From NCBI RefSeq assembly GCF_001280005.1, contig NZ_LGDW01000488.1, positions 1-32,876 on the forward strand: 32,876 bases of DNA. Direction: 5' to 3'. The DNA comes from Streptomyces sp. NRRL WC-3618. Its GTDB lineage: Bacteria; Actinomycetota; Actinomycetes; Streptomycetales; Streptomycetaceae. The position numbers were made by a program, and so were the translations under genes. The notes beneath the pieces were generated by a model. That model saw only the letters and a list, made by a program, of their open reading frames with translations. It was not told the origin of the DNA and searched no databases. This document shows positions 7,891 through 16,712 of the stretch, one piece after another (the stretch's first letter is position 1; each line of letters begins with the position of its first letter).

Positions 7891-8786
7891 GCTCCACCGT
7901 CACTTCCGGGGGTTCCGGGGGCGGAAAGACGGTGAAGGTGCGCGCCGGGCGGCCGAACGCCGTCTGGGCGCTCCCCGCAGTCCTCTTCTTCACCTTCTTC
8001 GCGGTCGTCCCGATGGGTCTGGCCTTCTATCTCTCCTTCACCAAGTGGGACGGCCTCGGCGACCCGAAGCCGGTGGGCTTCGCCAACTGGCAGAAGCTGC
8101 TGGACGATCCGCGGCTGACACAGTCGCTGGGCATCACCCTCATGCTGATGGCGGCGAGCTGGGTCTTCCAGACGGTGATCTCCCTGCTCCTCGGCGTCTG
8201 GGCGGCGGGCCACCAGCGCAACCGGGCGATCCTCTCCGCGATCTTCTTCGTCCCGTTCCTGCTCTCCTCGACGGCGATCGCGCTGCTGTTCTACGCCCTG
8301 CTCGACCCGAACTTCGGCATCATCCGGGAGAACACCCTCGGCTCAACGAGCGGCGCGTTCCTCGCGATCGTGTTCGTCGGCGGCTGGCAGTTCATCCCGT
8401 TCCACACGCTGATCTACCAGGGCGGGGCCCGCCAGATCCCCCAGGTCCTCTATCAGGCGGCGGCCATCGACGGGGCGGGCCGCTACCGGCAGTTCTTCTC
8501 GATCACCCTGCCGCAGCTGCGGCACACCATCACCACGTCGACGGTGCTGATGGTGGTCGGCTCGCTCACCTACTTCGAGACGGTCCTGATCCTGACGAAG
8601 GGCGGCCCGGGCACCGACACCGCGATCCTGCCGTACCTGATGTACGAAGCGGGCTTCAAGAGCTACGACTTCGGTTACGCGAGCGCCATCGCGTCCTTCC
8701 TGGTCGTGGCCGCCACCGGCCTGTCCCTGATCCTCGTACGGCTGACCGGCTTCGGCGGCATGCGCAGTACCCGCGAAGGGATGTGA
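7887..8786 (+). CDS. bxlF: Sugar ABC transporter permease, MalF type (BxlF-like)
   Basis: 299 residues with six predicted membrane segments, the first at [19 protein letters not shown]. The cytoplasmic EAA loop that docks the ATPase reads [21 protein letters not shown] (about 190-210). The GTG start overlaps the stop of the binding-protein gene (GTGA), so translation is coupled. Pairs with the following MalG-type permease to form the channel. The missing ATPase is expected to be supplied from elsewhere. Confidence 0.93.
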   Translation: MSSTVTSGGSGGGKTVKVRAGRPNAVWALPAVLFFTFFAVVPMGLAFYLSFTKWDGLGDPKPVGFANWQKLLDDPRLTQSLGITLMLMAASWVFQTVISLLLGVWAAGHQRNRAILSAIFFVPFLLSSTAIALLFYALLDPNFGIIRENTLGSTSGAFLAIVFVGGWQFIPFHTLIYQGGARQIPQVLYQAAAIDGAGRYRQFFSITLPQLRHTITTSTVLMVVGSLTYFETVLILTKGGPGTDTAILPYLMYEAGFKSYDFGYASAIASFLVVAATGLSLILVRLTGFGGMRSTREGM

Positions 8787-8790
8787 CGCC

Positions 8791-9699
8791 ATGTCACATG
8801 ACACGCTCCCCCGTCCCACGACCGCCGGCAAGCGCCCGGAACAGCCGGGCCGGCGGCCGGACGGTCGTCGCCGCAGGCACTGGACGAAGCGCGCCAACCC
8901 GCTGGCGGGCCTGGGTTCGGTCGTCTGGCTGGTGATCGTCCTCATTCCCATCTACGCGATGCTGTCGGCCTCGCTCACCAGCCAGGACAAGGCCCTCACC
9001 GGCAACCCCCTGAGGCCGCCCGCCCATCCGACGCTGGACAACTACAACACTGTTCTCCACTCGGGCTTCTGGCATCTGCTGAGCAACACGGTGATCGTCG
9101 CTCTCACGGTCGTCGCCATCGTCCTCGTGCTGTGTGTGCCGCTGGCGTACGTGGCCGTGCGCACCCGCACCCGCTGGTCGGGGGCGGCCTTCCGGCTGTT
9201 CCTGCTCGGGGTCGCCATCCCGGCCCAGGCGGTGGTGGTCCCCCTCTATCTCCTGATCGCCAAACTCGACCTGTACGACAGCCTGTTGGCGGTGATCCTG
9301 CCGACGGCGGCCTTCGCGATGCCGGTCTCGGTGCTGGTCCTCACCGGCTCCCTGCGGGACATCTCGGAGGACCTGTACGAGGCGATGGCCCTCGACGGCG
9401 CGTCCCCCCTGCGGATGCTGTTCCAGCTGACGATCCCCCTGACGAAGGGTGGAATCAGCACCGTCGTGATCTACTCGGCCCTGCAGGCCTGGAACGGCTT
9501 CCTCTTCCCCCTGATCTTCACCCAGTCCGACGAACCCCGCGTCCTTACCCTCGGCCTCTTCAACTTCGTGAGCCAGTTCGGCGTGAACATCCCCGCCCTG
9601 CTCGCGTCGGTCGTCCTCTCGGGCATCCCGATCTTCGCCGTCTACCTGGTGGCCCGGCGCGCACTGATCGGCGGCCTGATGGGCGTGGGTGGCAAGTGA
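8791..9699 (+). CDS. bxlG: Sugar ABC transporter permease, MalG type (BxlG-like)
   Basis: 302 residues, starting 4 bases after the previous stop. A ~35-residue basic cytoplasmic tail precedes membrane segment 1 (GLGSVVWLVIVLIPIYAMLSA). The periplasmic loop LRPPAHPTLDNYNTVL is typical of MalG proteins, and the EAA loop is EAMALDGASPLRMLFQLTIP. It is followed after 40 bp by the GH3 gene. Forms the import channel with the MalF-type protein. Confidence 0.93.
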   Translation: MSHDTLPRPTTAGKRPEQPGRRPDGRRRRHWTKRANPLAGLGSVVWLVIVLIPIYAMLSASLTSQDKALTGNPLRPPAHPTLDNYNTVLHSGFWHLLSNTVIVALTVVAIVLVLCVPLAYVAVRTRTRWSGAAFRLFLLGVAIPAQAVVVPLYLLIAKLDLYDSLLAVILPTAAFAMPVSVLVLTGSLRDISEDLYEAMALDGASPLRMLFQLTIPLTKGGISTVVIYSALQAWNGFLFPLIFTQSDEPRVLTLGLFNFVSQFGVNIPALLASVVLSGIPIFAVYLVARRALIGGLMGVGGK

Positions 9700-9739
9700 A
9701 CGGGCGGCCGGTGAACCCACCTTCTCTGACAGGAGTTTC

Positions 9740-12046
9740 ATGACCACGGCACCTTGGCGTGACCGCGCCCTGTCCGCCGACGCCCGCGTCGACGACCTGC
9801 TCTCCCGGATGACCCTGGAGGAGAAGACGGCCCAGCTGTACGGCGTGTGGGTGGGCGCCTCGACGGACGGGCACGGGGTCGCCCCGCACCAGCACGACAT
9901 GACCGCCGACTATCAGTGGGACGAGCTGATCACCCGAGGTCTGGGCCAGCTCACGCGCCCCTTCGGTACGGCCCCCGTGGACCCGACGCTGGGCGCGCAG
10001 GCACTGGCCCGCGCCCAGCGTCGGATTGCCGAGGCGGGCCGCTTCGGCATTCCGGCGCTCGCCCACGAGGAGTGCCTGGCGGGCTTCACGGCGTGGCGGG
10101 CGACGGCGTACCCGGTCCCGCTGGCCTGGGGAGCCACCTTCCACCCCGAGCTGGTGGAGGAGATGGCGGCCCGCATCGGCCACGACCTCGCCTCGGTCGG
10201 CGTGCACCAGGGCCTCGCCCCGGTCCTGGACGTCGTACGGGACGCTCGCTGGGGCCGGGTGGAGGAGACGATCGGCGAGGACCCGTATCTGGTGGGGACG
10301 ATCGGGTCGGCGTACGTCCGTGGCCTGGAGTCGGCCGGGATCATCGCCACGCTGAAGCACTTCGCGGGGTACGCGTCCTCGGTGGGCGCCCGCAATCTGG
10401 CGCCGGTACGGGCGGGCGTACGGGAGTTCGCGGACGTGACGCTCCCGCCGTTCGAGATGGCGCTGCGCGAGGGCGGGGCGCGCTCGGTGATGGCGGCCTA
10501 CAACGAGACGGACGGCGTCCCCGCCTCCGGTGACCAGCATCTGCTGACCCAACTCCTGCGCGACGAATGGGGGTTCACGGGAACGGTGGTCTCGGACTAC
10601 TTCGGCATCGGCTTCCTGGAGTCCCTGCACCGGGTCGCCGGTACGCCCGCCGAGGCGGCCCAGGTCGCCCTGACGGCCGGTATCGACGTCGAGCTGCCGT
10701 CGATCCGGAGTTACGGCGACGCGCTGGTGGCGGCGGTACGGGCGGGAGACGTGCCGCAGGCGCTGGTGGACCGGGCGGCGCGCCGTGTCCTGACGCAGAA
10801 GTGCGAGCTGGGCCTCCTGGACGAGGACTGGCGGCCGGAGCCGGACGGCACGCCGATCGACCTGGACTCGGCCGGAAACAGGGCACTGGCCCGGCGGCTG
10901 GCCGAGGAGTCGGTGGTGCTGCTGGACAACCCGGACGGGCTGCTCCCGCTGGCCCCGGACACCCGGATCGCGGTCGTCGGGCCGAGGGCGGCGGACGCGC
11001 TGGCGATGCTGGGCTGCTACTCGTTCCCCTCGCATGTCCTGCCCAGTCATCCGGAGACCGCGGTGGGCGTGGACATCCCCACGCTGCTGGACTCCCTGCG
11101 CGCCGAACTCCCGGACGCCAAGGTGACGTTCGCGGAGGGCTGCGACACCTCGGAGCCCGGCACCGGGGGCTTCGCGGAGGCGGTGGCACGGACCGCCGAG
11201 GCCGATGTGTGCGTGGCGGTACTGGGCGACCGGGCCGGCCTGTTCGGCGGGGGCACGTCGGGCGAGGGCTGCGATGTGGCCGAGCTACAACTGCCGGGCA
11301 TGCAGGCCGAGTTGCTGGACTCGCTGGTGTCGACCGGTATCCCGGTGGTGCTGGTGCTGCTCACCGGCCGGCCGTACGCGCTGGGGCGTTGGCACGGTCG
11401 GCTGGCGGCCGTGGTGCAGGCGTTCTTCCCCGGGGAGGAGGGCGGCCCGGCAGTGGCGGGAGTACTGTCGGGCCGCGTCACTCCGTCGGGCCGGCTGCCG
11501 GTGAGCGTGCCGAGGGAGCGCGGGGGCCAGCCCTGGACGTACCTCCAGCCGCCGCTGGGACTGGCGGGCGAGGTGAGCAGCCTCGACCCGACGCCGCTGT
11601 ACCCGTTCGGACACGGCCTGTCGTACACCACCTTCGCCTGGGAGGACTTCTCGGACGGGGGTCCGGCGGAGATCGGCACGGACGGTTCGTACGAGGTGTC
11701 GGTGACCGTGCGCAACACGGGTGCGCTGGCCGGTGCGGAGGTCGTCCAGCTGTATCTGCACGACCCGGTGGCGTCGGTGACCCGGCCGGACGTGCGCCTG
11801 ATCGGTTACGAGCGGCTGGAGTTGGCGCCGGGGGCGGCGCGCCGGGTGACGTTCCGCTTCCACGCGGAGCTGTCGGCGTTCACGGACCGCGGGGGGCGCC
11901 GGATCGTCGAACCGGGGGTGCTGGAGCTGCGGTTGGGGGCGTCGAGCGCGGACGTGCGGCATACGGCACGGGTGCGAGTCGTGGGCCCGGTACGGGAGTT
12001 GGGGGTGGAGCGGCGGCTGCGGTGCGAGACGGAGGTCGCTCCGTAG
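9740..12046 (+). CDS. bxlA: Intracellular GH3 beta-xylosidase / beta-glycosidase (BxlA-like)
   Basis: 768 residues with no signal peptide, so it acts in the cytoplasm on imported oligosaccharide. The GH3 N-terminal barrel starts at DDLLSRMTLEEKTAQLYG; the conserved Lys-His is in TLKHFAGY (K206, H207), and the nucleophile Asp is in TVVSDYFGI (D286). A GH3 C-terminal alpha/beta sandwich and a fibronectin-III-like domain (about 650-755, from SYEVSVTVRNTGALAGAEVVQLYL) complete the usual three-domain layout. ATG at 9740 has AGGAG 4 bases upstream; the open frame runs 17 residues further but through the intergenic spacer. Last gene of the bxl-type operon. Beta-xylosidase is favoured by the context; GH3 sequence alone would also allow beta-glucosidase. 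Confidence 0.92.
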   Translation: MTTAPWRDRALSADARVDDLLSRMTLEEKTAQLYGVWVGASTDGHGVAPHQHDMTADYQWDELITRGLGQLTRPFGTAPVDPTLGAQALARAQRRIAEAGRFGIPALAHEECLAGFTAWRATAYPVPLAWGATFHPELVEEMAARIGHDLASVGVHQGLAPVLDVVRDARWGRVEETIGEDPYLVGTIGSAYVRGLESAGIIATLKHFAGYASSVGARNLAPVRAGVREFADVTLPPFEMALREGGARSVMAAYNETDGVPASGDQHLLTQLLRDEWGFTGTVVSDYFGIGFLESLHRVAGTPAEAAQVALTAGIDVELPSIRSYGDALVAAVRAGDVPQALVDRAARRVLTQKCELGLLDEDWRPEPDGTPIDLDSAGNRALARRLAEESVVLLDNPDGLLPLAPDTRIAVVGPRAADALAMLGCYSFPSHVLPSHPETAVGVDIPTLLDSLRAELPDAKVTFAEGCDTSEPGTGGFAEAVARTAEADVCVAVLGDRAGLFGGGTSGEGCDVAELQLPGMQAELLDSLVSTGIPVVLVLLTGRPYALGRWHGRLAAVVQAFFPGEEGGPAVAGVLSGRVTPSGRLPVSVPRERGGQPWTYLQPPLGLAGEVSSLDPTPLYPFGHGLSYTTFAWEDFSDGGPAEIGTDGSYEVSVTVRNTGALAGAEVVQLYLHDPVASVTRPDVRLIGYERLELAPGAARRVTFRFHAELSAFTDRGGRRIVEPGVLELRLGASSADVRHTARVRVVGPVRELGVERRLRCETEVAP

Positions 12047-12071
12047 CGCCGTTCTCCCGGTTACGGCACGG
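12041..12071. terminator. Weak convergent terminator region
   Basis: Only 14 bases separate the convergent stops of the GH3 gene and the DUF3152-like gene. CCGTA...TACGG arms flank a ~16-base loop, with a competing CGCCG...CGGCG pairing. There is no T-run, so efficiency is doubtful and the two transcripts may overlap. Confidence 0.35.
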
Positions 12072-13104
12072 CGGGGCCGCTCAGGTAGCGGCCCTGCGTG
12101 TCGTACGGCCAGGCGTTGGGCACGCAGCCCTTGAGGCCGTCGATCTGCTGCATCATCGCGGGCGCGGGGCTGCCCGGACCCGGGCAGGTCTCGTGGCCGT
12201 GGCCCAGCCAGTGGCCGACCTCGTGGTTGACGATCAGGGCGCGGTACTCGACCGGCGGCCCGTCGAACTCGGGGGAACCGAGCTGCCAGCGCTTGAGGTT
12301 GATCACCACGTCGTTGCCGGTACGGCAGTTGACCTCTCCGAGGTGTTCCGGCTGCCGTACGTCGCACAGCTTGTCCGTGGTGCCCGCGGTGGCGACACGG
12401 AACGTCAACTCGGCTTCCAGACCGGCTACTTGGCGGAAGGTGGCACCCTCCCGGCCCCAGCCGCGCCGGTCGCCCAGGATGGCGCCGATCTGCCGGGCGG
12501 CGTCCGCCGGGTCGATGCCCGCGCCGTTCTCGACCTGGACGCGGAAGGGGGTTCCGGTGGCGGGCCCGGTGACGGCGAGCGGGGCCGTGGCGAAGGTGCC
12601 GGGGCCAGTTAGGGGGATGGTGGGCCGCGCGGAGGGCGCCTGCCCCTTTCCGGACCTGCTCCCGGAACCGTTCCCCTTCCCCTTTCCCTTGCCCGGCGCT
12701 GAAGTCCCGCTGGCTTCAGGGGACTTGGGGGCGTCGAGGGCGTCGGGCGCCTTGGGAACCCCGGCGGATCCGGTCGGCTCGGGCGCCTCGGAGGGGTCGG
12801 AGATGTCGGAGCGGTCGGGCGACCCGGCCGCCTGGGAGTCGTCCGGGGGCGGGCTCGTGTCGTCGGTCCCCGCCTCCGGAGCGGGCTCGGTCGAGGTCCG
12901 GACCGCCTCCGGGGAAAGGGCCTCCTCCTGGCGCGACGCGTGGTCCGGCAGCAGCCGGGGCAGCAGCATCGGCACCGCCGCCGTACCGAGCGCGGCGAGA
13001 CAGACCGTGGCGCCGATCGCCCCGAGCCGTATCCGGTTCTTGCGCCGCCGCTGTAAGGCGACCCTGCGGCGCGGCCCGTTCACCGTACGTCGTTGCTCAC
13101 TCAT
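12061..13104 (-). CDS. Membrane-anchored DUF3152-like protein with metzincin-type zinc motif
   Basis: 347 residues. A very basic N-terminus (RRRVALQRRRKNRIR) precedes one membrane segment (about 28-50), then a Pro/Ser/Asp/Glu-rich stalk (about 55-170) and a C-terminal domain (about 175-347). The last carries HEVGHWLGHGH at H294-H304, an exact HExxHxxGxxH zinc-binding motif with the catalytic Glu at 295. Actinobacterial DUF3152 proteins share this layout and are presumed surface metallopeptidases; no substrate is known to me. It overlaps the upstream membrane-protein gene by 8 bases and is thus the third gene of the sigma-factor operon, making it a plausible effector or signal-processing partner. 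Start ATG at 13104. Confidence 0.82.
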   Translation of the reverse strand: MSEQRRTVNGPRRRVALQRRRKNRIRLGAIGATVCLAALGTAAVPMLLPRLLPDHASRQEEALSPEAVRTSTEPAPEAGTDDTSPPPDDSQAAGSPDRSDISDPSEAPEPTGSAGVPKAPDALDAPKSPEASGTSAPGKGKGKGNGSGSRSGKGQAPSARPTIPLTGPGTFATAPLAVTGPATGTPFRVQVENGAGIDPADAARQIGAILGDRRGWGREGATFRQVAGLEAELTFRVATAGTTDKLCDVRQPEHLGEVNCRTGNDVVINLKRWQLGSPEFDGPPVEYRALIVNHEVGHWLGHGHETCPGPGSPAPAMMQQIDGLKGCVPNAWPYDTQGRYLSGPAVP

Positions 13105-14059
13105 CGAAGCCGCCTGCCTTGCTCGTACGGTCGGTACCGCCCAGGTCGGTCGCCGAGCGGGGCTCGACGGTGGCCGACTGGGAGTCGGAGGGCTGGGTCG
13201 TGGCGGACGGGGCGCGGGACGCGCCGTCCGAGGGGTTCGTCCGGTGGTCCCGCGCCTTGTGCGGCGCCCGGTCCTGCGCCTCGGCCCTCACCTCGGACAG
13301 CAGGGCCGGGGTGCCCGCCGCCACCACCAGATGGTCGGCGGTCACAGGCGGGGAGAGCCTGGCGGCCGTGTCCGGGCCGACGGTCAGCTGCACGGTGCTG
13401 TCCGCGTAGTGGTAGCTGACGCTGACGGTCCGGCCGCCCCACAGCACGCCGCCGACCACGACGACCCGCGCCTCGATGCGGCCGGGCAGCCACGCCGTAC
13501 GGCAGGTCGTGGTCGTCTCGGGCGGCTCCGGGCAGTGGACGAGGGCGTCCGAGCCGGGTTCGACCCGCAACGTCACCGGGAAGGTGTGCCCGTCGATCCG
13601 GCCGGCGTAGCGACCCGCGCCGTCCGCCGAGACGGTGCCGATCAGGTCGCCCAGCGCCACGGTCAGTGCCTTGGCCGTGCGTGCCCGGTGGGCGGTCTCC
13701 GGCGCGAGCGTGGCGCCGGGCGTCGGGGCGGTCGAGGTCGGAGGCGGTGTCGGGGAGGGGACGGCGGGCGGTGCGGCCGCCGGGCCGACCGGCGCGGACG
13801 CGTGGTCGCCGAGACCGCCGAGCAGGGCCGCGCCGACGCCCCCGATCGCGAGGACCCCGGTCACCGCACCGGCCACGGCGGCCCGCGCCCGGACCCGGCG
13901 GCGCCCGCCCTGGCGTACCGCCTCCTCCGTCAGATCGGGCAGCGTCGGGAGACCGGAGGCGGCCTGCTCCATCAGCTCTCTCAGCTCCCCGACGAGCATC
14001 TCGTCGGGCCCGGCGTCCGGCGCGGGCCCGTGCGGGCGGCCGGGTGGCGTGTCGTACAC
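13097..14059 (-). CDS. Single-pass membrane protein in anti-sigma position
   Basis: 320 residues from GTG at 14059, with GAGAGG 8 bases upstream. The cytoplasmic part (about 1-60) contains LVGELRELMEQAASGLPTLP and a basic RQGGRRRVRAR stretch. One membrane segment (about 62-85, AAVAGAVTGVLAIGGVGAALL) leads to a Pro/Thr/Ser stalk and an extracytoplasmic domain (about 120-250) with two Cys. The C-terminal ~60 residues are Ser/Thr-rich and probably disordered. It starts 26 bases after the SigE-type sigma gene, the usual place of the regulator of such factors. It lacks the HxxxCxxC zinc anti-sigma motif, so an anti-sigma role is inferred from position and topology only. Confidence 0.7.
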   Translation of the reverse strand: MYDTPPGRPHGPAPDAGPDEMLVGELRELMEQAASGLPTLPDLTEEAVRQGGRRRVRARAAVAGAVTGVLAIGGVGAALLGGLGDHASAPVGPAAAPPAVPSPTPPPTSTAPTPGATLAPETAHRARTAKALTVALGDLIGTVSADGAGRYAGRIDGHTFPVTLRVEPGSDALVHCPEPPETTTTCRTAWLPGRIEARVVVVGGVLWGGRTVSVSYHYADSTVQLTVGPDTAARLSPPVTADHLVVAAGTPALLSEVRAEAQDRAPHKARDHRTNPSDGASRAPSATTQPSDSQSATVEPRSATDLGGTDRTSKAGGFDE

Positions 14060-14085
14060 GGAAGTTCCTCTCGGCGCTGGGCGGT

Positions 14086-14589
14086 TCAGTACTCGGCGGT
14101 GTACACATGGGCGTCGCCCAGCACCGCGCGCAGCCGGGTCAGGGAGCGGGAGCACTGGCTCTTGACCGTGGACTCGCTGCACCGCAGTTGCGCGGCCACC
14201 TCCGAGACGCTCAGGTCCTCCCAGTAGCGCAGCACGACCATCGCCCTTGCGCGGGGCGGGAGTTCGGCGAGCGCGGCCATGAGCGTGACGCGCAGCTCGG
14301 GTCTGGACGCGGCGGGCGCGGGGTCGGGGCGGGCGTGGGCGAGCAGGTCGCGCAGCCGGCGCCGGCGCTCGTGCAGGAAGAGCCGGGTGAGGACGGTGCG
14401 GGCGTAGGCGTCGAGGTGGTCGGCGCGGCTCGCGCGGTGCCAGTGCTGGAAGAGGCGGGCCAGCGTGGACTGGACCAGGTCACGGGCGTGCTCGCGGTCG
14501 CCGCTGAGCAGATACGCCGTGCGGTAGAGGCGCTGCCGGCCCGCCCGCGCGTACTCCTCGAAGTCCCGCTGCCGGACCGTCGCCGACAT
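14086..14589 (-). CDS. SigE-family ECF RNA polymerase sigma factor
   Basis: 167 residues, normal for this compact ECF group. Region 2: RDFEEYARAGRQRLYRTAYLLSGD, then HARDLVQSTLARLFQHWHRA and DAYARTVLTRLFLHERRRR (about 8-75). Region 4: LAELPPRARAMVVLRYWEDLSVSEVAAQLRCSESTVKSQCSRSLTRL in two stretches (about 95-150), the classic PRxRxVxxLRYxEDLS signature. ATG at 14589, with GGGAGG 4 bases upstream. It heads a three-gene operon with the membrane protein and the DUF3152-like protein. A possible ECF-type promoter is at 14708-14733. The signal it answers is unknown; gene order suggests an envelope stimulus. Confidence 0.93.
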   Translation of the reverse strand: MSATVRQRDFEEYARAGRQRLYRTAYLLSGDREHARDLVQSTLARLFQHWHRASRADHLDAYARTVLTRLFLHERRRRLRDLLAHARPDPAPAASRPELRVTLMAALAELPPRARAMVVLRYWEDLSVSEVAAQLRCSESTVKSQCSRSLTRLRAVLGDAHVYTAEY

Positions 14590-14707
14590 CCACCCTCCCG
14601 ATTCCCGTCCTGCGTATGGCTGTTGAGCTCACGTGCCGCGAGGGCACCCGTGTCTCATACGCATCACGCCCCTCACACGGCTCACAGGTCTCTGTCTCAC
14701 CTGTTCT

Positions 14708-14733
14708 TGAGCGTGTTCGGGGCGGAAAGGTTG
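14708..14733 (-). promoter_or_regulatory. Possible ECF-type promoter of the SigE-family operon
   Basis: On the minus strand CAACC (14733-14729) is followed after 15 bases by CGCTCA (14713-14708). AAC-containing -35 and CGTC-like -10 elements are typical of ECF factors, which usually autoregulate. The -10 match is imperfect and the leader would be long (~115 bases), so this is tentative. Confidence 0.3.
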
Positions 14734-14744
14734 AAGGGAGGTCG

Positions 14745-14776
14745 GAAAAATTTCTCGTGGGCCCGCTCCTGGGCCC
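14745..14776 (-). terminator. Rho-independent terminator after pstB
   Basis: On the minus strand GGGCCC-AGGAGC-GGGCCC (6-bp perfect stem, 14776-14759) is followed by ACGAGAAATTTTT. It begins 16 bases after the pstB stop and closes the Pst-type locus before the SigE-family promoter. Confidence 0.7.
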
Positions 14777-14791
14777 TCTGCTCAGTAGTGC

Positions 14792-15640
14792 TCAGCCGAA
14801 GCGGCCCGCCACGTAGTCCGCCGTGCGCTGGTCCTTCGGGTCGCCGAAGACGTCGTCGGTCGAGCCGTGTTCCACGATGCCGCCGGGCGTGCCCTGTTCG
14901 GCGAGGAAGAACGCGCACTGCTGGGAGACGCGGGCGGCCTGCTGCATGTTGTGGGTGACGATCACGACGGTCACCTCGCCCGCGAGTTCGTGGATCGTCT
15001 CCTCGACGCGGCGGGTGGAGGTGGGGTCGAGCGCCGAGCACGGTTCGTCCATGAGGAGGACCCGGGGGCGTACGGCCAGCGCGCGGGCGATGCACAGGCG
15101 CTGCTGCTGGCCGCCGGAGAGCGCGCCGCCCGGCTGCCGGAGCCGGTCGCGGACCTCCTTCCACAGGCCCGCCCGGGTCAGTGACTCCTCGACCAGCTCG
15201 TCCTTCTCACGGCGGCCCGTACGCGTTCCGGTCAGGCGCAGGCCCGCCACCACGTTGTCGTAGATCGACATGGCGGGGAACGGGTTCGGCTTCTGGAAGA
15301 CCATGCCGATCCGGCGCCGCGCGTCGGTCAGCCGCCGGGACGCGTCGTAGATGTCCTCGCCGTCGAGGAGCACCTCGCCCGCCAGTGCCGCCGCCGGGAT
15401 CATCTCGTGCATCCGGTTGAGCGTGCGCAGGAACGTCGACTTGCCGCAGCCGGAGGGACCGATGAGCGCGGTGACCTGCCCGGCGGGCATGGTGAGGGAG
15501 ACCCGGCTGAGCACCTGGTGGCTGCCGAACCAGGCCGACACGGAACGGGCTTCGAGCATCGCGGGAACGGTGGCCGCACCGGCCCGCACCGGAGCCGGCG
15601 CGGCGGGCAGGACGATCGTGTCGGTGAGGGAGTCGGTCAC
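14792..15640 (-). CDS. pstB: Phosphate-type ABC transporter ATPase PstB
   Basis: 282 residues. Walker A is GPSGCGKST (61-69), the signature motif [15 protein letters not shown] (174-188), Walker [15 protein letters not shown] (193-206), and the switch His is in [15 protein letters not shown] and [18 protein letters not shown] are specific to the PstB branch. About 27 extra N-terminal residues precede the usual start. GTG at 15640 was chosen because GAGG lies 8 bases upstream; the longer frame includes the spacer. Canonical Streptomyces pst genes run pstS-pstC-pstA-pstB; here pstB is separated from pstC/pstA by three surface-protein genes and a sortase-like gene. It should energise the PstC-PstA channel. 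Whether the solute is phosphate is inferred. Confidence 0.92.
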   Translation of the reverse strand: MTDSLTDTIVLPAAPAPVRAGAATVPAMLEARSVSAWFGSHQVLSRVSLTMPAGQVTALIGPSGCGKSTFLRTLNRMHEMIPAAALAGEVLLDGEDIYDASRRLTDARRRIGMVFQKPNPFPAMSIYDNVVAGLRLTGTRTGRREKDELVEESLTRAGLWKEVRDRLRQPGGALSGGQQQRLCIARALAVRPRVLLMDEPCSALDPTSTRRVEETIHELAGEVTVVIVTHNMQQAARVSQQCAFFLAEQGTPGGIVEHGSTDDVFGDPKDQRTADYVAGRFG

Positions 15641-15690
15641 GTCGGGTACCTCGTGTCGGAGAAGGCGGGGCGCGGAAGGCGTTGCCGCAC

Positions 15691-15726
15691 GGCTCACAGC
15701 AGGTGCGGGGCTCACAGCAGGTTCGG
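15691..15726 (-). repeat. 18-bp tandem duplication at the 3' end of the sortase-like gene
   Basis: CTCACAGCAGGT occurs twice with an 18-base period (15693 and 15711). The second copy contains the stop codon and last codons of the sortase-like gene; the first repeats them in the untranslated spacer. Probably a recent slippage duplication. Confidence 0.7.
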
Positions 15727-16626
15727 CAGCAGCTCGGTGGCGCGGGTGGTGACCTGGAGGCCCAGGACGGCGACGACCGGCGCGAAGACGATCCACGTCT
15801 GGTGCCGGCCCCACCGGTGCCAGGTCCACACGGCGGCGACCGCCGCGAGCAGCAGGGCCTGGAGCCACATCACCAGCGGCCAGGGCATCCCGGAGGGACC
15901 GGCGAGGGGCTCCTCGGCCTGCGGGAGGGTGCCGGAGCGGATGACGGCCGCCGGGGTCTCGGCGGGCGCGGACACCAGGTCGGCGTCGACGCGCAGGACA
16001 CCGTCCGGCATGAAGCGCGGGCCGGTCGCGGTGACCAGCACCAGGCGCCCCTTGCCCGCGGCGAGCGGGGCGGGCGCCGGATCACCGGCCCGGCGTACGC
16101 CGATGACCTCGTACGTCGCCTTCCCCTGGCCGGTGACGACGGTGAACCTGTTGCCGGCGGCGAGGCGGGCCAGCCGCCCGAAGGGGCCGCCGTAGGCCGC
16201 GGCGCGGCCCATCAGCACGCTGGTGCCGGCCTGGCCGGGCATCGGCGTGTCCCGGCGGTGGCCAGGGCCCTCGGTCAGCACGGCGGAGTCGGTGCCCTCC
16301 AGGACGACCTGGGACATCCCCAGGGCGGGTACGTCGATCAGGGCGACCGGTGTGCCCGGTGCGAGCAGCCTGCCCTCCTGGTCGACCTGGGCCACCGGGG
16401 CGGTGCCCTGGGCGAGTTGGTCGCGCAGCGCGTCGAACGCGGCCCGCTGGGCGCTGTGTTGCTGGATGCCGCTGACCAGAAGCAGCTGTGCGGTGACGCC
16501 GAGCAGCAGGGCGGCGAGGCTGAGCAGGCCGCCCCGGGCGAGGTGGCGGACGGCGGTGACACTCGCGACGCGCGTCCGTGGGGCGGACGCCGGCGGTGCG
16601 AGCGTGGTCTGTACGGCGACCGTCAC
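15712..16626 (-). CDS. Sortase-fold membrane protein lacking catalytic His and Cys (pseudosortase)
   Basis: 304 residues from GTG at 16626, with GGAGG 9 bases upstream. One membrane segment (about 34-54) precedes a sortase-like beta-barrel (about 90-220), followed by two more membrane segments (about 249-268 and 278-294). The domain keeps sortase text: [47 protein letters not shown] and LRVDADLV. But where sortases have GH the sequence reads LMGRAAAYG (R141), and where they have TLxTC it reads LVLVTATG (A200). Only the Arg (R212) remains. It should therefore be inactive as a transpeptidase and may act as a scaffold or docking protein for the surface proteins encoded upstream. It lies between a binding-protein gene and pstB, as an integral part of the Pst-type locus. 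Confidence 0.82.
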   Translation of the reverse strand: MTVAVQTTLAPPASAPRTRVASVTAVRHLARGGLLSLAALLLGVTAQLLLVSGIQQHSAQRAAFDALRDQLAQGTAPVAQVDQEGRLLAPGTPVALIDVPALGMSQVVLEGTDSAVLTEGPGHRRDTPMPGQAGTSVLMGRAAAYGGPFGRLARLAAGNRFTVVTGQGKATYEVIGVRRAGDPAPAPLAAGKGRLVLVTATGPRFMPDGVLRVDADLVSAPAETPAAVIRSGTLPQAEEPLAGPSGMPWPLVMWLQALLLAAVAAVWTWHRWGRHQTWIVFAPVVAVLGLQVTTRATELLPNLL

Positions 16627-16666
16627 GGCGGTCCGCCTCCTTCGCTGTTCAGGGTGGTGGGGATGG

Positions 16667-16698
16667 CGTCGGGGGACCGTGGCGGCGGTCCCCCGACG
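16667..16698 (-). terminator. Perfect 13-bp hairpin between the FN3/Ig binding-protein gene and the sortase-like gene
   Basis: CGTCGGGGGACCG, a 6-base loop, then CGGTCCCCCGACG. It begins 15 bases after the stop of the upstream gene and has no T-run. It could terminate part of the transcription or protect the upstream message, giving more binding protein than sortase-like protein and ATPase. Confidence 0.65.
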
Positions 16699-16712
16699 GG
16701 GTGGGGCGGGGA

